The translations under genes and the position numbers were made by a program. This document shows, piece by piece, positions 26,768 to 39,300 of a DNA stretch of 64,000 nucleotides; position 1 is the stretch's first letter, and every line of letters begins with the position of its first letter. This DNA comes from an uncultured Methanolobus sp. (lineage in GTDB: Archaea; Halobacteriota; Methanosarcinia; Methanosarcinales; Methanosarcinaceae). The stretch lies in contig NZ_OY762426.1 in the NCBI RefSeq assembly GCF_963665675.1, positions 2,108,001 through 2,172,000 of the forward strand, written 5' to 3'. The notes beneath the pieces were generated by a model. The model worked only from the letters and a program-made list of their open reading frames with translations, was not told where the DNA came from and ran no database searches.

Positions 26768-27274
26768 CTAATCGTCGTCGATATGGATTTTTTCGAAATC
26801 AATTTTATATTTTTTTAGTCCCACTCCTGTTTTGTAATAATTAATAAATTCGGATAGTGCATACAAGCTAGTAAATGAGGGCAGTAATGCTAAAAAGAGA
26901 AGTTGTGAATTATCAACAATTTTAAACCATGTAATAATATTGAATAATACTAAAACTATGATGTTTGCAACATTTATGAATATATTAGCACTATATAAAA
27001 ATCTAACCTCATCTAATATATTAAGTTTTAAAAGTTTTTTGTAGAATAGATCTTTAGTATCTATATTATTTAATGAATTGAATGCTTGATAGCAAAAACC
27101 AATTGATAATGTTATAATTGCTACAGATGTGGTGAATATATTTTTTCTATCAATATTGATTACTTTTTCAGACGATTTCAATAAAAACAAAGTTAACATC
27201 GGGAGTAACAATGCAAGATATAATCCAGGGTCACGAAAAATATTGCTCTTATATTTTTTTATAAAATCAATCAT
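26768..27274 (-). CDS. Integral membrane protein of unknown function (second gene of an AT-rich pair)
   Basis: 168 aa with four likely membrane helices: GLYLALLLPMLTLFLL, FTTSVAIITLSIGFCYQAF, ANIFINVANIIVLVLFNIIT and LLFLALLPSFTSLYALSEF. Charged loops and a short acidic tail (KIHIDDD). ATG 27274 overlaps the stop of the upstream gene by 8 bp, so the two are translated together. Base composition is much more AT-rich than argJ and argC on either side. No family recognised; a membrane effector paired with a soluble sensor is one possibility (inference). Confidence 0.6.
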   Translation of the reverse strand: MIDFIKKYKSNIFRDPGLYLALLLPMLTLFLLKSSEKVINIDRKNIFTTSVAIITLSIGFCYQAFNSLNNIDTKDLFYKKLLKLNILDEVRFLYSANIFINVANIIVLVLFNIITWFKIVDNSQLLFLALLPSFTSLYALSEFINYYKTGVGLKKYKIDFEKIHIDDD

Positions 27275-28112
27275 CAATTAACTCATCTTCTGAAGAGATG
27301 TATTCACCAAATAGTTGTATAATTTCAGCAATGAATTCTGTTTTTTCTGTGATATCAATATATGGAATTCTTTTGCGAATTGCTTTATCTTTCGATTTGA
27401 TTTTTTCAATTTCTCCGTTTGGTTTTTGACCTAATATTATACTTTCTCCATATGCACTATCTGCTATTGAAATACCACTCATTATGTGTGATTCGAGGTC
27501 GCGTGCTAGTCCTTCTGACTTTTCAGATTTAAATTTAGCATTAAGGACATCAGTTTTTTCTCGTTCTAAAAAAGCTTCAATTTTCTGGAAAGTTGGTTTT
27601 GGAATTGGATTTGATTTCCTAATATTTACTAGCTCAACTTCAATTAATCTAGAATATGAATAGATTCTTTCAAAAATATCGAAATCCTCTCTTCTATAAT
27701 GTATTTCTATCTTCGAAAAAAGCTGCTGAGCATTAATATGGTAAAGTTTCTTCATCATCTCAATGAAAACATCATCTTCGATTTTGGAACTGCTTGTAAA
27801 AACGATAGATAGGTCTGTAAAAATAACAAACCTACTTATTGAAAAAAGTTCGTCATTTGTTTCTAGATGATATGTTAATGTATCTTTCTCTAATACTTGG
27901 TGCTCAGCTGATAATTTGGACTTATATAACTCCCCATAAATAACAACATTGTCAGATACCGTATGAATCTCCACATTTCTAAGGTGATAAAAAAATGATT
28001 GAGTAGAAATTGGAGTTTCTCCCTTGAGACCTTCATATATTACCCCAAAAGGTTTCTCTTTTCCAAATGATTTATGAGTTATTCTTCCTAAGTTAGCCTG
28101 AACAGTTTTCAT
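27267..28112 (-). CDS. Soluble protein of unknown function (first gene of an AT-rich pair)
   Basis: 281 aa, no signal or membrane segment. An N-terminal strand-rich half (VIYEGLKGETPISTQSF, NVVIYGELYKSK, RFVIFTDLSIVFTSS) is followed by a helical, Lys/Glu-rich half (KIEAFLEREKTDVLNAKFK, IRKRIPYIDIT). The frame and start (ATG 28112) look sound. It forms an overlapping pair with the membrane protein downstream and has the AT-rich composition of accessory DNA. I do not recognise a domain; the size and layout resemble two-gene defence cassettes, but no diagnostic motif is visible. Confidence 0.6.
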   Translation of the reverse strand: MKTVQANLGRITHKSFGKEKPFGVIYEGLKGETPISTQSFFYHLRNVEIHTVSDNVVIYGELYKSKLSAEHQVLEKDTLTYHLETNDELFSISRFVIFTDLSIVFTSSSKIEDDVFIEMMKKLYHINAQQLFSKIEIHYRREDFDIFERIYSYSRLIEVELVNIRKSNPIPKPTFQKIEAFLEREKTDVLNAKFKSEKSEGLARDLESHIMSGISIADSAYGESIILGQKPNGEIEKIKSKDKAIRKRIPYIDITEKTEFIAEIIQLFGEYISSEDELIDD

Positions 28113-28275
28113 TATTAACCTACAATTACGTATTAGATATTTATATTTTTTTATACAATTCTCCTTATTTCATAGTATGTCATCGCCCAAATTTGACCTT
28201 TTTTTCTAATAGATGATTTTTCATAGCCGAAATATAGAATAATCATATAATCTATCAGGGTATTTGAGGAAGATA

Positions 28276-29220
28276 ATGTACAAGATATATGTGGACGGTC
28301 AACATGGAACGACCGGCTTACTGGTAAACGAGCGTCTGGCAAAGCATCCGGAAGTAGAGATACTTGAGATTCCATATGAGGAACGTCACAACAGGGGACT
28401 GAGAACCAAGCTGCTTAATGAGGCAGACCTGGTGTTCCTGTGCCTGCCGGATGAAGCTGTTGCAGACACCGTCAGTCTGGTCACAAATCCTGACACAAGG
28501 ATCATTGATGCATCCACAGCCAACCGTACAAATGATTCATGGGCTTACGGGTTGCCTGAACTCTCTGCCAAACACAGGGAGGATGTAGCCGGAGCAAGCA
28601 GGGTTTCCAATCCTGGTTGTCATGCAAGTGCGTCCGTAGTTGCAATTTATCCTCTTGTAGAAGAAGGTATAATTTCAAAGGATACAGCAGTCCCATTGTT
28701 CTCTATCACCGGATATACCGGTGGCGGAAAAAAGATGATAGAAACATACGAGACCACGGAAGAACGAGCTTACAAAGCTCCAAGACAGTATGCGCTTGGT
28801 CTGACACATAAACATGTTCCTGAGGTCAGGGTACGTTCCGGTCTGAATGTAAATCCTATTCTCATGCCGGTTGTTTCTAATTTCCCAAGGGGACTTGCGG
28901 TCACATTACCTCTGTCAGTGAAGGATCTGGAAAAAACTGTGACAAAACAGGACCTGTATGAGATCTACCAGAATTATTTCGGTGATTCAATATTCATCCG
29001 GGTACACAAAGTTGACGAGGCTGATGACCTTGTGGACAATGCCTTCGATGTTCAGGGAAGTAATGACACCAATTATTCTGACATCTATATCTATGGCAAC
29101 GATAAGCAGATTCAGGTGATTTCACGTCTGGACAATCTTGGAAAAGGTGCATCGGGTGCTGCTATACAGAATATGAACATCATGCTTGGCATGGATGAAA
29201 CGGCTGGTCTTCTCAATTAG
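28276..29220 (+). CDS. argC: N-acetyl-gamma-glutamyl-phosphate reductase, short (type 2) form
   Basis: 314 aa. NADPH-dependent reduction of N-acetylglutamyl phosphate to the semialdehyde in arginine synthesis. Rossmann start VDGQHGTTGLLVNERLAKHP, active-site Cys in VSNPGCHASASV, and EVRVRSGLN plus FPRGLAVTLPL later. The VDGQHGTTG opening and the length mark the shorter 'other' ArgC subfamily, not the 340-aa form common in archaea. ATG 28276 follows GAGGAAG (28266-28272) closely; the in-frame TTG at 28264 would overlap that site. Confidence 0.9.
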   Translation: MYKIYVDGQHGTTGLLVNERLAKHPEVEILEIPYEERHNRGLRTKLLNEADLVFLCLPDEAVADTVSLVTNPDTRIIDASTANRTNDSWAYGLPELSAKHREDVAGASRVSNPGCHASASVVAIYPLVEEGIISKDTAVPLFSITGYTGGGKKMIETYETTEERAYKAPRQYALGLTHKHVPEVRVRSGLNVNPILMPVVSNFPRGLAVTLPLSVKDLEKTVTKQDLYEIYQNYFGDSIFIRVHKVDEADDLVDNAFDVQGSNDTNYSDIYIYGNDKQIQVISRLDNLGKGASGAAIQNMNIMLGMDETAGLLN

Positions 29221-30336
29221 TATTGGTAAAATCCCAATTATAAAATCTCTTGTAGAATATTATTTGTGGCTCATGGCATCGAGAACTTGATTTAACTACG
29301 CTTTTCTTCAGCAGGTACAATCTCAGTAGGGTCCTTTAGAACTGACACTCAAATAAAGGGAGTACATGCCTTATTTTTCATTGCAAATATGCTGTAAGTG
29401 CTCCCCCACAAAAAGTACATTTTTAAAGCTGCTTAATTTTCAAAATAAAGACTATTTATATTTGAATTAGAAAATAAAGTCTCAATTTCCCCTAAATTCA
29501 TTCCATATTATAAGTTTTATAAGACCGTCTATTGATTGCGTTTTCATAAAAACAAAAGAGTATAGGAATAAAGGGCTATTAAACTTTTAATGCCATAATG
29601 ATTCATTATTATGGTACAATTTATTAAATAAACGGATTAGATGATGTACTTTAGTGAGGGGAGTTTAAATAAATACTAATATAAAGAAAATAAGGATTGT
29701 TATAACTGGAAAAGAATGTTATTTTGAAAGGGGCCTAAATCTCAGGCAACGGTACCATATTGTGATACATGTGTCTTCGGTTAAGGAGTTTTATTTACTT
29801 ATTGCTAATGTTTTTGGACAATAACAACTCCCTTAATTTACAGAATTTAACTGTTAAGTAATCTCATACTACTGGTTTTATCACTGGTATGTTTTTGATG
29901 AAGTTATGAAACTACATGCTATTTATCACGATTCTTCTCTTAACCGATGACGCATGTATTGTGATATAACCGTTAACATCCAATGATTCTGAGTATATAA
30001 ATCAATTTGATTACAATTCAGTAGTGGTCTTTATCTTTATTTTTAAAGAACTTTAGGATGCTTATTATGGATAAATTCCCATCTGATATGATTGTTGATT
30101 GACAGATCTATCTTTTTTATCTAGAAATATTGCCATTCTAGCTAATAACTCCCGAGACTATTATAAAAATATTCATATACTACTATGTATTTTTATAGTA
30201 AATCTGCACAATTAATTCTAAAAGTAATATTAATGTTTTTATCCAGCATTTATATTGCTATTGTATGAACGAATGTTGAATAATTTAAAATTAATTTATA
30301 TTCGGTGGTACTATTTAATATACGCTTGGTGGTATT
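29221..30336. other. Long non-coding interval before the giant surface-protein gene
   Basis: 1.1 kb with stops in all frames, AT-rich, no tRNA or rRNA. The last part must hold the promoter of the 3018-aa gene (TTTAATATACGC at 30313-30324 is TATA-like). A nested hairpin lies at 29781-29836 and a smaller one (GCCT...AGGC) at 29733-29747. Unusually long for this region. Confidence 0.6.
29781..29836. ncRNA. Possible structured RNA: nested hairpin in the long intergenic region
   Basis: TTAAGGAGTT (29781-29790) pairs with AACTCCCTTAA (29826-29836) with one bulged C. Inside it TTATTG (29799-29804) pairs with CAATAA (29819-29824). The arrangement could be an RNA element, a terminator or an operator. 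No promoter is certain, so the call is weak. Confidence 0.25.
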
Positions 30337-33300
30337 ATGAAAATATTAAAGATAGTTTTACTTGTTGTATTTTGCATGTTTGTTTCAATTATGATTTCAT
30401 CTACAGTTTCAGGACTGGAAGGTTTCAGTAATATTCAAACTATCAGTATTTCTCCATCTGCTGATGGAACCCTGACAGACTATCAGATAAGCTTTGATAT
30501 TTCTTATGAACCAGAGATGCAAACTGGTTTTGACGATATAAGGTTCACTGACAAGGATGGAATTCTGCTCCCTTACTGGATTGAAGAGAAGATAAATTCA
30601 AGTTCTGCAAAGGTATGGGTGAAGGTTCCAAAGATTAATGGAATTAATGGGGCAACTGTGAAGATGTACTATGGAAACTCGACGGCAGTTTCTAAATCTG
30701 ACGGTGAAGAAGTATTTGAGTTCTTTGATGATTTTTCTTCTTCTCTTGACACAGATAAGTGGACCACGGCCTACAACACTCCTGATGGGGGGAGTTGCGA
30801 TGTTGTTACGGAAGACGGAAAACTAAAAGTAAGTGCCAGAGGTCCATCATATGCTGTGCAGGCAGATGCATACGCAAAGACCAAAGATTCTTTTAATTTT
30901 GAAAGTACACCGTTAGAGATTGAATACTCTGCAGATCAGGTCATATCAAGTGGAGAAGGTGCATGGTGGTACTCAGGTTTTATCTTTTCAAATGATACAA
31001 CGATGCCTCACAAATATTGTGGAGGAAGTTATGTACCTGATAATGGTATAGCTATACGTCAGCCATTGGATGGATATGGAAGTACAGGTGCAGCTATTAA
31101 TGTGAATTCATATGTTGATAGCTCATCAACTTCAATATATCACACCACTGATAATCCAGGTTCACACAAATTCAATCTTATAATGGATAAAGAAAATGTG
31201 ACGTTATATGTGGATGACGTAATGGTGGCAGAAAATGTAGAGCATAATCTCGTAGACTATGATTCGTATATCTATTTCCTGCGTTCGTCAGACCAATACA
31301 TATGGAACACGCAGAAATGGGATAATGTCATAGTTAGGCAGCATGCTTTCAATGAACCTACATACTCGATTTCAGAAACTATTGATGAGGCTAGTTTCAG
31401 CGATGACAAAATCATCACCATCTCGCCGTCTTCTGATGGAACTCTGACAGATTACCAGATGAGTTTCACTATTACCTACGAACCAGAGATGCAAACGGAT
31501 TTCGATGATCTTAGATTCACGGATGAATACAGCATACCGATTCCATACTGGATAGAGTCAATGACAAACTCAAGTTCTGCAAAGGTATGGGTGAAGGTAC
31601 CTGAGATAAAGGTAACAAGTGGAGCAACTATCAAAATGTATTATGGTAATTCTACTGTTGAATCAGAATCTAATGGTGATGAAGTATTTGAGTTCTTTGA
31701 TGATTTCAGTAATGGTATAGATTCCAATATTTGGCAATCATATATTGATGGGGGCACAGTATCTGAATCTGATGGAATAGTAAGAATAGCTAGCACTTCT
31801 AATGATAAGGATTTTGCTGAGTTAATCAGTAAAAACGCCTATTCATTTGATAATATATTTGAGGTTCGTGCGAAGGTTACAGAGGGTAGCAATGACTATC
31901 ACAAAATAGGTGTTGGTTCAACATTTGCTGCAAACACTTGGGGTGTAATGAACCCTACTGATAATTATATTTACCAATTCAGGTATACATTTCCATCCCC
32001 TGACAGACAGCATTTTTGTTCCAAAAGCAATGGAAATGGTACTTATACATCATCTTTCATCCCTCTCAGCAGTTGGAAAACAATTTCGTTATCCAGCCAC
32101 AATAATAGCTCAAGATTATGGCATGATGGGACGTTAACATCCGAGATATCAAACCAGACTTATTGCCCGGGACCAGAGGATTCCGGCAAAATTTACCTGC
32201 TTGCTTTTTCCTATGCTACTAATTCTATTATTGAAGCAGATTGGGTCTTGGTCAGGAAATCCTGTTCCAATAAACTGACCTACATCATAACAGAAGGATC
32301 TGCATCCTTTAATGGTCTTGTAGCAACTGACATGAATACTTACATGCAGTGGGATTGGGATGCAGTCATAGATGCAGATTCATATAATGTCAGTCTTTCT
32401 GATGGGTGGCATAACGGAACGGTAAGCAATACTATAAATGATACTTCAATCTCTGCCCATGGTATGTCCACAATTGAAGTGTTCGGTTACAATGCAACCT
32501 ATGGATTGCTCTCAGCACCGGTAAGTAGCTATCAGGTACTTGCAAATAATCCAGTAACAATTTCTGGATTAACATCATCCGTTAATGTCGTGGAACTTGA
32601 AACCATCAACGTGGATGTTAATTACACTGATCTGGACAATGATATTGCAATTTTCTCATGTAACAGAACAGACTTATTTACTGATTTCAATACTTCAACG
32701 GGTGTGGGTACGTGGAACACTCAGATTGATGATTGTGGTAGGTATAATGTTCAATTTACAGTAGGCGATGGATACGGTAGCAATGATAGCTATGTAGTAA
32801 TTTATAACATCAGTGATTATTCTGTAGATATACCGAATGGTACTACCGATTCAAACATCTCTGTCAGTTTCCTTGAGCCAGGTGATTATAGTATGGTCCA
32901 GGCTGGAGACAGTATAGATTTCATACTTGAAGCAAGGGACAATACCACTAAATTCAATCTTGATGGTTTTTCGGGCTATGTGGAATTAGAAGGACCCGGA
33001 AATGTGTCTGAACAGTTTTTCCTTTCGAATGTAAATGGTAATCTAAGTGGGGAATACTTTGTAGAAGAAAGTGATTCGGATGGTGTATGGTATGCAACCG
33101 CAACGGTTTATAACAGCACACTTGTCTTCAATGAATCTGTCATATTCTTCAAGACAGGTTCATACATAATCCAGTCATATGCCGAATCCAGTGCATACAT
33201 AACAGGTCAGGATATTAATTTCACAGCAATCGCATTTTCAGCAGACAATTTCTCACAATATCTTTCTGTTGACGATCTGAACATGAGTCTGGAGTTATAT

Positions 33301-36300
33301 CCATATAACAATTCTACATCTGCATTCGGTCCGGTTGGCATGCAATATGATCCTGATTTACATGAATTTGGTTATACTGTAAACTCCGGTTCAATTGGTC
33401 AGGGTATCTACACCGCAATAGTAACAGGCAATGATGGAAACGGTAACATAGAAAATGCAAGTATGCAGATTGGCGTTTCAGATGATTTCACTGTCAATGT
33501 AGATGTTGACAGTAAGTATCATGATCGTGCGGAAACGGTTGGAATTTATGGTTCTGCTGAATACTTAGATGGAACCCCAATGGTAAACACTTCAGTCAGT
33601 TTACTGCTGGATGTTGATGGTTTCCAGCGTTCATACACTGTTATCACCAATGAAGCCGGTAATTTCACATATGATTTCGAACCTCTAAGCAATGAAGCCG
33701 GTACATACTTGCTTGATGCTTATGTAACTAATAATGGAATAGGAAGATCTGCAAACACGGACTTCGTGATTTATGGTCTTCGCCTTAGCCCTATTTCATC
33801 CACAGTAGATATGTGTGAAAATTCCACACATGGTATCCAGTTAGAGCTAAGCAATCTGGGTGATACAACGTTGACCGGTCTATTCATCAACTTAACTGAT
33901 ACTGACCCTGCAGATAACGTGGCTTTGGTATTGAACGGATCGCTTCCATCCGAGCTTACTCCCGATGAAAGTGTTCCGATCTGGCTGAATATAGAGGCAG
34001 GTCCACTGGTTACTGAAAATTCAACATTTGAAGTTCATATATTCAGTAATCAAACAGAATGCACGGCAAACCTGACTGTGAATCTGTTTTCAGACACCCC
34101 GGTTTTAGAATGTCAGCCTGAAAATATTGAAGCTGGCCTTAACAAAAACCAGACCGCAACAAAGACAATGACTCTGTATAACAGTGGCTATGGCAACTTA
34201 GAGAATGTAACTTTACAATATTCAGGAAGCCAGTGGTTCACAATAACCACTGATACTCATTTAGGAAATATTCCGTCTGGTGAAAACTTCTCCTTTGATA
34301 TCAACCTGAATTCCTACAATGTTGGTCTGGGAACTTACAACGATACAGTTCGGGTAATCAGTGACAACCATGATGATGTGCAGATCGATCTGACTCTATA
34401 TGTCACAAACCTTCCTTCTGGAAGTGTAAATTTCAATGTGTCCGACAGTATTGGAAGGCAGATCCCTGATGCAAATATCATACTTCTCAACGAAGAAACC
34501 TATGATGACTATTATGGCAGCACAAATTCTTCAGGTAATGCCCTCTTTACAAACCTTACAGTTGGAAAATACTTATATGACATATCATCTGAGGGAACAA
34601 ACACCCTTCCTCAAAGAGGATATTTAGAGGTTGAACCGTCTCCGGTAGCAGATGAAATTGATGTAAATCTTATGATGGTATTTGGGGATTACTATTCATC
34701 AATCACTCCTGTAACTATCAATGATACATATCAGGTAATCCTGAATGGAACATTTGAAACAGATGTTCCGATACCTGTGGTTGTTGCTACCCCTCCGAAG
34801 CTTGTTTACGATCTGGAACCCGGTGAAGAAATCTCCGGTTATTTCGAGCTTTCAAATTATGGGCTTATATCTGCTTATAATGTATCAATTTCTACAGTAT
34901 CTTATGAAGCACTTCTATCTTCCTACGATGTTTCAATAGTTCAAGCCTCCAATGAAAAAATGACAATAAAACCTCTGGTGGATAATATTGATAGTCTCAA
35001 AGCAGGAAGCAGTGTCAAGATTCCTTTCAAGATCAAAATTAACGAATCTGCGATTAAATCCGAAAAATTAATAGGACAATTTGACATCACAAATAATTAT
35101 GTTCACTATGTCAATGATAGAAAAGTAACAACTGATTCTGCAGTGCGGATTCCTGTATATGTTAATATTGTTACTGACGTTAATTTAAAAGTGACTCCTT
35201 CATGTATGTGGATTAAATCTATTGACGACACTTTGGATCCAGAAGCACAATTGCCTATAACTGAAAAAATAGATACTGTTTTTGTGACAGCACAGAATCT
35301 GGAAACTGAGAGAAATATAGTCTTAAGTCCTGGTTATGGCATATCTTTAAATTTTGGAAAATCAATTAGCAAAGATTTAATTAAAAGTTTATCAAAATAT
35401 AATATTGCTGATGTAACTGTTTGGACAAGCCAATTTGACACTCCTGTAATATCTCCAAATATGACAGCTACATTGGACCTCAGCAAAACATCATTTTCCA
35501 ATCCCTCTTTAACTTTGGTAGGTGCATCGATTGGGGGTGGTGTTCTTGGATTTTTATATGGAGAGATGGGGCTCAATGTTACAGAAAATGATGTTAATTA
35601 TATGAATCTTGCCTCGCCCTATTACACGGAACTGAAGTTAATTCCTATATTTAAAACGTCCATAAGTGGTCCCATTAGTCTTATTAATATTTTCAATAAT
35701 AATTCTACTAATAGTTCCACTAACAGCTCAACTAATAGCTCTACACAGCTTAATTATTCATTTACACAGATTAGCTATGATAATCAAGAGATGATTTCTG
35801 TTACCGCAGGTCTTCCATACGCAATTAGTTCAACTTTAGATGATAGTGAATCTGATGAGGGAACCATCATCTGGCCTGATATCACTCCTATATTGCTCAT
35901 TGATAATCCATATTCCATAGTGAGTGAAACAGCGCATGTGAAAGTAAAGATAACCATCCCTCAATATGTATTCATGGAGAGAGAAGCCTTCCTGTTTGAT
36001 GCAGCAGTCACTAATAAAGATTTCAATGATGAATGGGAAAATGTCAGTTTAGATCTGAATATTCGACAGAATGGAACCGTAGTTAATGATATGTTCTTTG
36101 TCAAAACTCCTACATTGAGTGGTATAAACGCTATAAATGGGTCTGGAGTACTTTCTCCCTCTTCATCTGCAACTGCAAAGTGGTTAATAATACCTAACAC
36201 AGGTACCGGTGGAACGAATACTGAAGGAGAGAACTATACAATTTCAACAACGATATCCTACAGTATCAATGGGGAATCATATGAAATGGAAATGGAAAGT

Positions 36301-39300
36301 TTCAAATTTACTGTACTTCCTTCCCCGGAAATGGTTCTTGATTATTGTATTCCTGCTAATGTAGAGGCTAATGAATCTTTCAAATTGATGGTTGTGGCTA
36401 CGAATGATGGTTATGGATCAGCAAACCATTTTTCAATTGAAACATCACAGCCTTTCATTTATGAAAATCTCTCAGGTCTTTTGATTGATTTCAAGATAAC
36501 TGGAAGCCAGTTACAGGGTGAATCACGAAGTAATTCTCTGACAGTTGATTTTGGTAATATCCTTCCGGGAGAAAGTAAGATTGCTGCGTGGGATATGGTC
36601 ACAACTCTTGATGGGGAATTTACCGAATTTTCAGGAGAATACACCCACGATGCAGAACTCGGTGGAGAGGCAACATCCCTGATACGGGAAATTAACACAT
36701 ACATTATCCAGGGTTCTGTAGATGGAATGGAGGAGAGTTATGACTACATTATGGCAAGTAAGCTTAATGGAGAACAATATACACTAATTGATTCATCTAG
36801 CGGTGTTTCCACAACAGTTCAAAATACAAACTATGCACTTGTTGGAAATAACACTTCCAGTGCAAGTCTGAACGTCAGTCTGGATACATATGCCAATGAG
36901 TGGATGATAGCTTCAATCGATGATCCGTTTAGCAATGAAGTCCAGATTGAAAAAGTTGTACGAACTTTAGATCACAGTGAGCTTCCTGTGCAGAATAGCT
37001 GGTTGTCAGGCGGTAAAATATTCCTGTTGGATTACAGTAATGGAAGTATTGATGGGAATTACACTGTTAAGTTCGAACAGGCTGACCTGCAAGCCAATTT
37101 CTCTGCCAACACAACTTCAGGTTTTGAACCGCTGTCAGTTCAGTTCACTGATCTGTCCACAGATGCAGAAACTTGGGCCTGGGACTTCGGCGATGGTTTT
37201 AATGTATCCGGTACACCTGCTCCTACTCATGTTTATGTCGATAATGGTGTATACAACGTTACTTTGACTGTAACTGATGAGGATGGGGAAATCGAAACTG
37301 ATAATCTGAAAATAACCGTTAACAACGTTGCTCCTGTCTGCGATGCCGGTTCCAACCAGCTTGCTGATGAAGGCGATGTTGTTTCATTCTTCGGAAACTA
37401 CAGTGATAACGGTACTGCCGACACACATACAATTGTGTGGGATTTCGGTGACGGTTTTAATGTATCTGATGCACTTGTTCCAACTCATGTTTATGCCGAT
37501 AACGGTGTATACAACGTCACTTTGATTGTAATTGATGATGACGGTGGAATCGGAACCGATACTCTGGAAGTAACTGTCAACAACGTTGCTCCTGTCTGTG
37601 TTGCCGTTTCTGATCAACTTGTCAACGAAGGCGATATTGTTTCATTCTTCGGAAACTACAGTGATAACGGTACTGCCGACACACATACAATTGTATGGGA
37701 TTTCGGTGACGGCTTTAATGTATCTGATGTACTTGTTCCAACCCATGTTTATGCCGATAACGGTGTATACAACGTCACTTTGATTGTAATTGATGATGAC
37801 GGTGGAATCGGAACCGATACTCTGGAAGTAACTGTCAACAACGTTGCTCCTGTCTGTGTTGCCGGTTCTGATCAACTTGTCAACGAAGGCGATATTGTTT
37901 CATTCTTCGGAAACTACAGTGATAACGGTACTTTCGATACTCATACAATCGTGTGGGATTTTGGTGACGGCAGTAATTCTTCAGATACCTTGACTCCGGA
38001 ACATGTTTATTCGGATGATGGAACCTATAACGTTACTCTGGCTGTGATAGATGATGACGGCGGGATTGGAACTGATACTCTGGAAGTAATAGTTTTATCA
38101 AGCGGTGAAAGAATTGTAACTGTAAATTTACAGGATAGTTTGGGATTGCCTCTCACAGGAGGAATTGTCACATACTATGATGGTGGCTGGCAGGAATTTG
38201 GAACTACTGATGAGTATGGCAAAGTTAGCAAACAGCTACCAGTTGGAAATTACAACTTCAGAACGTTCTACAACCATGCTTCTAATATCAAATACCAGAA
38301 TATTGGAACTAATTCCACTGTTATTTTCTCTACTGTTGATGCAAGTGTCGAATTAAGGGATAGTAATGGTAATTTGCTGGATAATAGCAGTGTCCAGTAT
38401 TATTCCGGTGGCTGGTATGATTTTGGCACTTTTGTCAATGGCAGTTCTCACATGGAATTGTTACCTAACAATTACAATTTCAGAATGAACTATGACCATG
38501 CTTCTAACACCAGGTACCAGAATATCGGAACTAATTCCACTGTTGTTTTCTCTACAGTAGATACAACTGTTGAATTAAGAGATAGCAGTGGTAATTTGCT
38601 GAATAATGGTAGTGTCCAGTATTATTCTGGTGGCTGGTATGATTTTGGAACATTTGTCAATGGTAGTTCTCACATGGAATTGTTACCTAATAATTACAAC
38701 TTCAGAATGAACTATGACCATGCTTCTAACACCAGGTACCAGAATATCGGAGCTAATTCCACTGTTGTTTTCTCTACAGTCGGTACAACTGTTGAATTAA
38801 GGGATAGCAGTGGTAATTTGCTGAACAATGGTAGTGTCCAGTATTATTCCGGTGGCTGGTATGATTTTGGAACATTTGCCAATGGTAGTTCTCACATGGA
38901 ATTGTTACCTAATAATTACAACTTCAGAATGAACTATGACCATGCTTCTAACACCAGGTACCAGAATATCGGAACTAATTCCACTGTTGTTTTCTCTACA
39001 GTCGACACAACTGTTGAATTAAGGGATAGCAATGGTAATTTGCTGAACAATGGTTCTGTTCAATATTATTCTGGTGGCTGGTATGATTTTGGAACATTTG
39101 TCAATGGTAGCTCCCATATGGAATTGTTACCCAACAATTACAATTTCAGAATGAACTATGGACATGCTTCTAATACCATGTATCAGGATATTGGCACTAA
39201 TTCAACTGTAGTATTTTTAACCGGTAAAATAATTTCGGATTCAGGTACATGCACTCAATATTATTCTGGAGGCTGGCAAGTGTTCACCAATGGTATGGAA

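Noticed and set aside
37321..39228. Tandem direct repeats considered as a CRISPR array
   Set aside because: The units are long (222 and 258 bp), contiguous without spacers and in frame with protein domains.
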